Shown in pieces: positions 1-5,334 of a stretch of DNA of 6,279 nt. Position 1 is the first letter of the stretch; every line of letters begins with the position of its first letter. Under the pieces are notes generated by a model. That model was given only the letters and a program-made list of their open reading frames with translations, was not told the DNA's origin and did not search any database. The translations under genes were made by a program, and so were the position numbers. Source of the DNA: Bacillota bacterium (GTDB taxonomy: Bacteria > Bacillota > Clostridia > Lachnospirales > Lachnospiraceae). The stretch is from assembly GCA_023441965.1 (NCBI GenBank), contig JAEZNB010000048.1, positions 1 through 6,279 on the forward strand, given 5' to 3'.

Positions 1-51
1 GCCTTATGCAAAACCCGGCCAAAGTAAATATTGTATATGAATATGAAGATA

Positions 52-1251
52 CTAAGCTAATACGTCTAAGAACTCCTCAATCCGGTCCAGACCCTTCTTG
101 ATCTGTTCCATGGAAATTGCATAGGAAAGCCTGATATGCTCAGGAGCGCCGAAATCATCACAGGGAATAACTGCTACATTATAATCCTCTATAAGTATTT
201 TCGCCAGATTGGATAGGTTACCTACCCTAATACCCTTATATTCCTTAAGAAAAATCTCGTTAACATCAACAAAGAGATAGAAGGCGCCCTGGGGCTTTAA
301 TGCGGAGATCAGCTTCATCCCGGATATTCTCTCATGCATATAATTCCTTCTGCGGTTAAACTCCTCACACATCGCAACCACAGATTCCTGCGGACCGACA
401 ATCGCTTCTAAAGCGGCCTTCTGTGCTATGGAATTGGGATTCGAGGTCTGGTGGCTCTGAACACTTCCCATCAGCTTAGCAATCTCCTTCGGGGAACCGG
501 TATAGCCGATTCTCCATCCGGTCATGGAATAGCTCTTGGCTACGCCGCTACAGGTAATTGTACGATTATAGATCTCCTCATTGAGGGAGGCTATGCTTAC
601 CGGCTGAAGTCCGTCATAGATCAGATTCTCATACATCTCATCGGATACCACATAGAAATCCTTCCTGACAGCCACCTCTGCAATCGCTTCCAGCTCCTCT
701 CTCGTATAGAGCATACCGGTAGGATTACTCGGGGAGTTTAGAACGAAAGCCTTGGTTTTATCTGTACAGGCAGCTTCTATCTGTGCCGCTGTTACCTTGT
801 AGCTGTTAGCTTTCTCACCATAAATAATTACCGGAACACCGTCCGACAGCTTCACAATCTCCGGATAGCTTAACCAGAACGGTGCAGGAAGGATTACTTC
901 ATCCCCGGGGTTTAAGATAGCCTCAAAGATGTTCGTCAGAGAATGCTTTCCTCCATTGCTGACAACAATCTGGCTGGGCTCATAGTTCAAACCATTGAAT
1001 TTTAAGAACTTCTCGCAGATGGCCTTTCTAAGCTCTAGGGTTCCTTCTGCCGGGGTATATTTTGTGAAGCCTGCATGTATTGCCTTAATTGCAGCCTCAC
1101 AGATATTATCGGGAGTGTTAAAATCCGGCTCTCCCGCACCGAACCCTACGACGTCAATACCATTAGCCATGAGCTCCTTCGCTTTTGCAGTGATTGCAAG
1201 AGTCGAGGATGGTTTCACTGCCTGTGCCTTTCTTGATAAAGTTAATGCCAT
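52..1251 (-). CDS. aspB: Class I PLP-dependent aminotransferase (aspartate aminotransferase type)
   Basis: Probably a cytoplasmic aminotransferase that moves the amino group between aspartate and 2-oxoglutarate with pyridoxal phosphate. From the start used here it has 399 residues, normal for the bacterial Ib/gamma subgroup. Visible family signatures are GAGEPDFNTP near residue 38, SNPTG with the cofactor-contacting Asn at about 176, SDEMY with Asp204 and Tyr207, the Schiff-base lysine at about 239 in SGVAKSYSMTGWR, Arg247 on the phosphate side, and Arg374 in IRLSYA, which normally binds the substrate carboxylate. The frame is open up to an ATG at 1293, but that codon has no ribosome binding site. 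The ATG at 1249-1251 sits 8 bases after AGGAGG and begins MALTLSRKAQ, where the family normally starts. The stop is TAG. It is preceded by its own promoter and so is probably monocistronic. Substrate could also be prephenate or another amino acid; the symbol is by family resemblance only. Confidence 0.9.
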   Translation of the reverse strand: MALTLSRKAQAVKPSSTLAITAKAKELMANGIDVVGFGAGEPDFNTPDNICEAAIKAIHAGFTKYTPAEGTLELRKAICEKFLKFNGLNYEPSQIVVSNGGKHSLTNIFEAILNPGDEVILPAPFWLSYPEIVKLSDGVPVIIYGEKANSYKVTAAQIEAACTDKTKAFVLNSPSNPTGMLYTREELEAIAEVAVRKDFYVVSDEMYENLIYDGLQPVSIASLNEEIYNRTITCSGVAKSYSMTGWRIGYTGSPKEIAKLMGSVQSHQTSNPNSIAQKAALEAIVGPQESVVAMCEEFNRRRNYMHERISGMKLISALKPQGAFYLFVDVNEIFLKEYKGIRVGNLSNLAKILIEDYNVAVIPCDDFGAPEHIRLSYAISMEQIKKGLDRIEEFLDVLA

Positions 1252-1259
1252 AATAAAAT

Positions 1260-1265
1260 CCTCCT
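1260..1265 (-). promoter_or_regulatory. Ribosome binding site that fixes the aminotransferase start
   Basis: The minus strand reads AGGAGG followed by 8 bases and ATG at 1251. No comparable site precedes the in-frame ATG at 1293, so this site decides in favour of the shorter protein. Confidence 0.88.
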
Positions 1266-1356
1266 GTGCCTTAATGTTCAGGCTCTTATTCATATTGTAA
1301 CAGTCGAATGTATTCCGTCTTCAACCAATTATGTACCTAAGCCATCTATCTGTTAG

Positions 1357-1379
1357 CTTACCTGTTTTATACTGGTAAG
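1357..1379 (-). other. Small hairpin in the aminotransferase leader
   Basis: CTTACC and GGTAAG (6 bp, 11-base loop) form a perfect inverted repeat about 20 bases into the predicted transcript. No T run follows it, so it is not an intrinsic terminator. It may stabilise the mRNA 5' end. I see no T-box or recognised riboswitch core in the roughly 147-base leader. Confidence 0.35.
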
Positions 1380-1405
1380 TTCTTCTTGTGATAAATTTAA
1401 TACTC

Positions 1406-1434
1406 ATTTTAATATAGAAGTTTTTATTTTGCAA
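1406..1434 (-). promoter_or_regulatory. Sigma-A-type promoter for the aminotransferase
   Basis: On the minus strand, -35 TTGCAA (1429-1434; 4 of 6 consensus bases) and -10 TAAAAT (1406-1411; 5 of 6) are separated by exactly 17 bases. Just upstream is a run of A and T tracts (about 1437-1462) that would serve as an UP element. Transcription should start near 1399, giving an untranslated leader of about 147 bases. Confidence 0.65.
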
Positions 1435-1484
1435 CTAAAAAAATGAAAATTTTAAAAAAAAGTATTTTCCATGGCTAGCATCTG

Positions 1485-1541
1485 TCCGTATGTCACGGAA
1501 TTTGTGTGCATTTTGTGCAATTGTGTGTAAATTCACGGAAT
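1485..1541. repeat. Direct repeat TCACGGAAT with 40-bp spacing, plus an inverted half
   Basis: TCACGGAAT occurs at 1493-1501 and again at 1533-1541, start to start 40 bp. An inverted partial copy TCCGT at 1485-1489 faces the first repeat. Between them lie related GTGTG/TTGTGC words. The block lies about 60 to 105 bp upstream of the aminotransferase -35 box, a position where an activator or a looping repressor could bind. No specific regulator is recognised. Confidence 0.45.
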
Positions 1542-1567
1542 AATAATATCCAACTTACTTATAGTTG

Positions 1568-1614
1568 AAAAACGAGTCTCATCCATACAAACTCACAAGT
1601 GAGTTTGTATGGAT
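1568..1614 (-). terminator. Perfect 16-bp hairpin with a displaced T run; possible terminator of the structured RNA
   Basis: The arms ATCCATACAAACTCAC (1581-1596) and its exact complement (1599-1614) are separated by AA, which folds as a 4-base CUUG loop on the minus strand. On that strand a run of five Ts (1568-1572) comes 8 bases after the stem, not directly as in a canonical intrinsic terminator. The plus strand has no T run after it. It could be a 3' stabilising or termination hairpin for the RNA at 1628-1787, or an independent palindrome. Confidence 0.4.
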
Positions 1615-1627
1615 CGTGGGCGCGCTC

Positions 1628-1787
1628 GCATAGTAACTTTCCCTAATCGAACCAAATGTTGTCTTCGACGTTCCTTTGGCAGCATATGCAAATACTCGCA
1701 CTAATCAAGCAAGCTTGATCATGCGAGTATTTCATACGCTTCCGAAAAACGCAAGCGTTTTTCGGTTCAATTAGGGAAAGATTATGC
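1628..1787 (-). ncRNA. Putative four-way-junction structured RNA, family unknown
   Basis: A 15-bp closing stem (1637-1651 with 1766-1780), extended by GCATA/TATGC (1628-1632 with 1783-1787), encloses three hairpins in direct succession: 1652-1679 (CCAAA/TTTGG with inner GTC/GAC), 1681-1740 (8 bp, one bulge, 11 bp, two further pairs round a bulged base, then a 7-bp tip) and 1742-1765 (11 perfect bp). At most one unpaired base separates neighbouring helices. The non-Watson-Crick positions 1648/1769, 1684/1737, 1701/1721 and 1703/1720 are C-A or A-C on the plus strand but G-U on the minus strand. The hairpins at 1691-1732 and 1742-1765 have G(CUUG)C loops on the minus strand. No strong dedicated promoter is visible, so it may be made by read-through or processing. 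It is not a tRNA, tmRNA, RNase P or SRP RNA that I can recognise. A palindromic mobile repeat is the alternative. Confidence 0.5.
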
Positions 1788-1803
1788 TCACTGTGCTTTC
1801 ACG

Positions 1804-1840
1804 AAAAATGGGACGTCGCAACATTGCGACGTCCCCCATT
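1804..1840 (-). terminator. Intrinsic terminator of rny
   Basis: On the minus strand, 12 bases after the rny stop, GGGACGTCGCAA pairs perfectly with TTGCGACGTCCC (1810-1821 with 1824-1835; 12 bp, 2-base gap), with a possible AATG/CATT extension round a bulged C. It is followed at once by ATTTTTC. The strong GC stem plus T run is the classical Rho-independent design. It separates rny from the downstream elements. Confidence 0.88.
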
Positions 1841-1852
1841 ACATTTTCTTTC

Positions 1853-3400
1853 TTATTTCGCGTAATCCGTTACTCTGGATTCTCTGATTACATTTACTTT
1901 AATCTGTCCAGGGTACTCTAATTCGCTTTCAATCTTCTTAGATAAATCACGGGCAAGTAATACCATATCAGCATCGCTGATCTGTTCCGGTACAACCATA
2001 ACCCGGACTTCCCTGCCTGCCTGGATAGCAAATGACTTATCAACTCCCTTAAAGCCGTTGGTAATATCCTCTAATTGCTTCAGTCTGTTGGTATATGTTT
2101 CTAAGGTCTCACGTCTTGCGCCTGGTCTTGCTGCCGAGATCGTATCGGCTGCCTGGACGATGCATGAAATCAATGACTGGAATTCCACATCACCGTGGTG
2201 AGCTTCCACTGCATTGATAACAACCGGGGATTCCTTGTATTTTCTACAGAGGTCTACACCGATCTGTACATGGGTGCCTTCCACCTCATGATCGATTGAT
2301 TTTCCGATATCATGAAGTAAACCGGCACGCTTTGCAAGTCTGACATCAACTCCGATCTCTCCGGCAAGTAGGCCGGATAAAATAGCTACTTCAACGGAAT
2401 GCTTTAACGCATTCTGTCCATAACTTGTCCTAAATCTCATCTTACCCAAAAGCTTAATCAGTTCCGGATGAATTCCGTGAACACCGACCTCGAGGGTAGC
2501 CGCTTCTCCGGCTTCTCGGATCATAACTTCTACTTCCTTCTGGGCTTTCTCTACCATCTCTTCAATTCTGGCAGGATGAATTCTTCCATCAACAATCAGT
2601 TTCTCGAGAGCGATTCTTGCTACCTCTCTTCTGATTGGATCAAAGGCCGACAAAATGACCGCTTCAGGTGTATCATCAATGATTAGATCTACACCGGTCA
2701 TTGTCTCTAATGTTCTGATGTTTCGACCTTCTCTACCAATGATTCTACCCTTCATTTCATCGTTAGGAAGCTGGACTACTGAGATAGTTGTCTCAGCAAC
2801 ATGATCTGCAGCACATCTTTGAATTGCTGTTACTACAAGATCCTTTGCTTTCTTATCCGCTTCTTCTTTCGCTTTGCTTTCCATTTCCTTAATCAGCACA
2901 GCGGTTTCATGTTTCACTTCTTCTTCAACAGTTTTTAACAGATATTCCTTAGCTTGTTCGGAGGTCAAACCGGAGATTTTCTCCAGCTCCTGCAATTGCC
3001 TTTCATGGAACTCTTCAACATCTTGCTTGATCTTGTCGAGCTCTGATTCCTTCGCAGAAAGTCTTGCTTCTTTCTTTTCCAGTGCTTCGGTCTTCCTATC
3101 CAAAGTTTCTTCTTTGGTAAGAACCCGTTTTTCATAGCGTTGTAGTTCTGCTCTTCGTTCTTTACTTTCCCGCTCGAATTCGTTTTTCGCTTTCAAATTC
3201 TCTTCTTTCGCTTCGAGCAGTGCCTCTCTCTTCTTAGTTTCAGCTGTTTTTAAAGCTTCATCTATGATTTCTCTTGCCTTTTCTTCTGCGCTTCCTATCT
3301 TCGCCTCGTAAACCTTGATCCGATAGGTAGTCGCAAACTTCCAAGTAAGAGGAGCTGTGATTACGAAGGTAACAATACCAATTATCACTTCTAATAGCAC
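1853..3400 (-). CDS. rny: Ribonuclease Y
   Basis: Membrane-anchored endoribonuclease that starts bulk mRNA turnover and processing in Firmicutes. The 515 residues match the usual length of about 520. Domains in order: a single N-terminal membrane segment (about residues 3-18, LEVIIGIVTFVITAPL), a long Lys/Glu-rich coiled coil (about 35-190), a KH RNA-binding domain with the GxxG loop as GREG at 222-225 within GRIIGREGRN, and a metal-dependent HD domain with His334, the HD pair His363-Asp364 in LLHDIGKS, His401/His402 in EAHHGD and Asp419. The start is GTG (3398-3400), 7 bases from a full AAGGAGGTG Shine-Dalgarno sequence, and it puts the membrane segment at the N-terminus as expected. It has its own promoter upstream and a strong terminator downstream. 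All family landmarks look intact. Confidence 0.97.
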   Translation of the reverse strand: MLLEVIIGIVTFVITAPLTWKFATTYRIKVYEAKIGSAEEKAREIIDEALKTAETKKREALLEAKEENLKAKNEFERESKERRAELQRYEKRVLTKEETLDRKTEALEKKEARLSAKESELDKIKQDVEEFHERQLQELEKISGLTSEQAKEYLLKTVEEEVKHETAVLIKEMESKAKEEADKKAKDLVVTAIQRCAADHVAETTISVVQLPNDEMKGRIIGREGRNIRTLETMTGVDLIIDDTPEAVILSAFDPIRREVARIALEKLIVDGRIHPARIEEMVEKAQKEVEVMIREAGEAATLEVGVHGIHPELIKLLGKMRFRTSYGQNALKHSVEVAILSGLLAGEIGVDVRLAKRAGLLHDIGKSIDHEVEGTHVQIGVDLCRKYKESPVVINAVEAHHGDVEFQSLISCIVQAADTISAARPGARRETLETYTNRLKQLEDITNGFKGVDKSFAIQAGREVRVMVVPEQISDADMVLLARDLSKKIESELEYPGQIKVNVIRESRVTDYAK

Positions 3401-3414
3401 AGGAGCACCTCCTT
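3401..3414 (-). promoter_or_regulatory. Full-match ribosome binding site of rny inside a small inverted repeat
   Basis: The minus strand reads AAGGAGGTG (3406-3414), complementary over nine bases to the 16S 3' end, 5 bases before GTG. The overlapping AGGAG GTG CTCCT (3401-3413) is a 5-bp inverted repeat with a 3-base loop that could partly hide the site. The unusual GTG start is supported by this site. Confidence 0.88.
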
Positions 3415-3425
3415 ATTCAGTTTTC

Positions 3426-3435
3426 ATTGTACAAT
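3426..3435. repeat. 10-bp palindrome ATTGTACAAT in the rny leader
   Basis: ATTGTACAAT is a perfect palindrome about 12 bp upstream of the rny Shine-Dalgarno sequence. It could be a protein-binding site or a chance AT-rich palindrome. No regulator is recognised. Confidence 0.3.
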
Positions 3436-3450
3436 ATGATTGAAGCCCAT

Positions 3451-3472
3451 ATGGAAAATAATGGTTTTCCAT
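3451..3472 (-). other. Hairpin in the rny leader
   Basis: ATGGAAAA and TTTTCCAT form a perfect 8-bp stem round a 6-base loop in the predicted 5' untranslated region made from the upstream promoter. It may stabilise the leader or be an RNase contact site. Its function is not shown by the sequence. Confidence 0.4.
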
Positions 3473-3473
3473 G

Positions 3474-3502
3474 ATTATAGGTTCATTTCATGCAATATAC
3501 AA
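3474..3502 (-). promoter_or_regulatory. Possible second rny promoter (P2)
   Basis: A perfect -10 TATAAT (3474-3479) lies 17 bases downstream of a weak -35 TTGTAT (3497-3502; 3 of 6). If used, transcription would start near 3467, inside the leader hairpin, and shorten the leader to about 67 bases. Confidence 0.35.
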
Positions 3503-3509
3503 CATATAA

Positions 3510-3538
3510 ATTTTATACTGTAATTATAAATATGTCAA
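3510..3538 (-). promoter_or_regulatory. Main sigma-A-type promoter of rny (P1)
   Basis: The -35 box is a perfect TTGACA (3533-3538) and the -10 box is TAAAAT (3510-3515; 5 of 6), with the ideal 17-base spacer. Predicted transcription start is near 3503, giving a leader of about 100 bases. This implies that rny is expressed independently of miaB, although no clear terminator separates the two. Confidence 0.75.
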
Positions 3539-3574
3539 GTATAGTGATGAATAATTTATCTATTTTGACATATT
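3529..3574. repeat. 10-bp inverted repeat covering the rny -35 box
   Basis: AATATGTCAA (3529-3538) and its exact complement TTGACATATT (3565-3574) are 26 bp apart. One arm contains the rny -35 element; the other is a TTGACA facing the opposite way. This could be an operator or a pair of back-to-back -35 boxes, but the plus-strand side has only a poor -10 (TAGAAA, 3588-3593). Confidence 0.4.
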
Positions 3575-3640
3575 AGAATGCATAATTTAGAAAACAGTAC
3601 GATTTAATCATGCAATTTTCTGACTCTAAGGGATAATCTC

Positions 3641-5305
3641 TTACAAAATTCTTCCCATATAGTAAAATCCTTTATTCTCTTCCAGATATACATCAATGAT
3701 TTTTCCGATCAAATTGACCTCTCCCCGGAAATGCACCAGTAAATTATTGCTTAATCTTCCTGTCAGGAGAGCCGGATCCTGTGGATTGATTTCTTCCACC
3801 AAAATTTTCTGGACCGTATGCAGCTCTCTGCCGGCATTCTTCTCGGAGGAAGCCTGTATCTCCTTCAGCAGTCGGTCAAAGCGCTCCTTCGCAATCTCCT
3901 CCTCCACCTGATTGTCCATGGTAGCCGCAGGGGTTCCCGTACGCTTGGAATAAAGGAAGGTGAAGGCACTGTCATAGCCTACCCGTTTTACTACGTCCAT
4001 GGTCTCCAGGAAATCCTCCTCAGTCTCACCGGGGAAACCGACGATGATATCTGTAGTTAAGGAGATATCCGGAACAGCTTTGCGGATCCGGTCCACCAGG
4101 TCCAGATAGGACTCCTTGGTATAATGGCGATTCATTATCCTTAAGAGCCTGGAGCTGCCGGATTGCATAGGTAGGTGCAGATGCTTACAGATCTTTTTGC
4201 TGCTACCCATAACCTCAATCAGGTCCTGGGACAGATCCTTGGGATGGGAGGTCATAAAACGGATTCGTTCAATCCCGTCTATCTTCTCAATTTCCCGAAG
4301 AAGCTCCGCAAAGGTCATGGGAGTTTCCAGGTTCTTACCATAGGAGTTGACATTCTGCCCAAGTAGCATGATTTCAACGACTCCATCCGCAGCCAGAGCC
4401 TTAATCTCCTCCAGGATGTCCTTCGGATGACGGCTCCGCTCCCTGCCTCTGACATAGGGCACGATACAGTAGCTGCAGAAATTATTGCAGCCGAACATAA
4501 TATTCACTCCTGCCTTGAAGCTGTATTTCCGCTCAGCAGGCAGGTTTTCCACGATCATATCCGTGTCCTTCCAAAGATCTATGACCATCTTATGATGCTT
4601 CTTATGGGCCTTTTTGACACTCCTGTGCGTATCCTCATGAGTCTTCTCTAAGACATGGTTTTGTTCTGATGCAGGGTTCTCACCGGCTCCTTCTGAAGCC
4701 CTGTGAATCAGACCCACCTTTCCATACAGGTCCTGATCATGAGCTTCCTTCTGCTGAGCAGCAGAAGCTACGGCTGATTTTCCTTCTCCAGCCGCTTCCT
4801 CTGCTTTGTTCCCCCGGTCACTCACCTGATAATCCTCATTCTCCAGGCGTATCTTTAAAAGCTCCGCCAGCTTAAAGATATTGTGGGTACCGAATATGAT
4901 ATCCACAAAGCGGTAGCTTGTCTTAATCTTCTCCACTACCTCAGCTTCCTGCATCATGCAGCCGCAGAGGGCAATCAGCATACCGGGCTGACTCTTCTTC
5001 AGCTTTCCCAGATAACCCAGTCTGCCATATACGCGGTTATTGGCATTCTCCCTCACCGTACAGGTATTATAAAGGACGAAATCCGCTTGCTCGGTATCCG
5101 TCTCCTCATATCCGATCTGTCTTAATATTCCTGAAATCTTCTCGGAATCCTTGGCATTCATCTGACAGCCAAAGGTTTCGATATGATAGGTTTTCTTCCT
5201 TCCTGTCTGCTGAAACTCCCGGTCAAACCTGACCTTCAGCTCATTTATAATATTCAATTGCTTCGCTGCTTCCAGCTCATTCACATTCGTATTCTGTCTT
5301 TCCAT
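3641..5305 (-). CDS. miaB: tRNA-2-methylthio-N6-dimethylallyladenosine synthase
   Basis: Cytoplasmic radical-SAM methylthiotransferase that converts i6A37 to ms2i6A37 in tRNAs reading UNN codons, using two 4Fe-4S clusters. Domains in order: an N-terminal extension (1-38), the MTTase domain with cluster cysteines Cys47 (FGCQMN), Cys82 (NTCTVR) and Cys116 (CGCMMQ), the radical-SAM domain with Cys273, Cys277 and Cys280 (CNNFCSYC), and a C-terminal TRAM domain (about 490-554). The motifs and the FGCNNFCSYCIVPYVRGRERSR region (written here as residues 271-292) favour MiaB over RimO or MtaB. At 554 residues it is clearly longer than the usual 440-480 because of a low-complexity Ala/Glu/Lys/His-rich insert at about 157-239, between the two catalytic domains. 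The ATG follows GGAG by 5 bases. It lies 29 bp after the M14 gene, so co-transcription is likely. I see no convincing terminator after the TAA. Confidence 0.95.
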   Translation of the reverse strand: MERQNTNVNELEAAKQLNIINELKVRFDREFQQTGRKKTYHIETFGCQMNAKDSEKISGILRQIGYEETDTEQADFVLYNTCTVRENANNRVYGRLGYLGKLKKSQPGMLIALCGCMMQEAEVVEKIKTSYRFVDIIFGTHNIFKLAELLKIRLENEDYQVSDRGNKAEEAAGEGKSAVASAAQQKEAHDQDLYGKVGLIHRASEGAGENPASEQNHVLEKTHEDTHRSVKKAHKKHHKMVIDLWKDTDMIVENLPAERKYSFKAGVNIMFGCNNFCSYCIVPYVRGRERSRHPKDILEEIKALAADGVVEIMLLGQNVNSYGKNLETPMTFAELLREIEKIDGIERIRFMTSHPKDLSQDLIEVMGSSKKICKHLHLPMQSGSSRLLRIMNRHYTKESYLDLVDRIRKAVPDISLTTDIIVGFPGETEEDFLETMDVVKRVGYDSAFTFLYSKRTGTPAATMDNQVEEEIAKERFDRLLKEIQASSEKNAGRELHTVQKILVEEINPQDPALLTGRLSNNLLVHFRGEVNLIGKIIDVYLEENKGFYYMGRIL

Positions 5306-5310
5306 CGTAA

Positions 5311-5316
5311 CTCCAT
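5311..5316 (-). promoter_or_regulatory. Ribosome binding site of miaB
   Basis: The minus strand reads ATGGAG, with GGAG 5 bases before ATG at 5303-5305. It is weaker than the rny and aminotransferase sites and lies in the 29-bp gap after the M14 stop codon. No promoter is visible in that gap. Confidence 0.65.
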
Positions 5317-5334
5317 TCTAATCTCAATATCACC

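Noticed and set aside
1..51. Terminator or next gene after the aminotransferase
   Set aside because: The 51 bases contain a GC-rich word at 1-20 but no complete hairpin or frame; the relevant DNA lies beyond the window edge.
1781..1808. Possible promoter for the structured RNA (CATAAT with a 17-base spacer)
   Set aside because: The would-be -35 is ATTTTT, part of the rny terminator T run, and the -10 lies inside the element's outer stem. It is too weak to list as a feature.
1564..1852. CRISPR array, tRNA gene or recognised riboswitch in the repeat-rich gap
   Set aside because: There are no regularly spaced identical repeats with unique spacers, no tRNA signature or CCA end, and no riboswitch core that I recognise; the inverted repeats are better explained as one folded element plus two separate hairpins.
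3614..3628. CodY-like box AATTTTCTGACTCTA between miaB and rny
   Set aside because: It differs from the usual 15-base consensus at four positions in AT-rich DNA, which is not enough to support it.
3600..3640. Terminator after miaB
   Set aside because: No GC-rich stem followed by a T run is present; only weak, interrupted complementarity (GCATAAT with ATCATGC) can be found.
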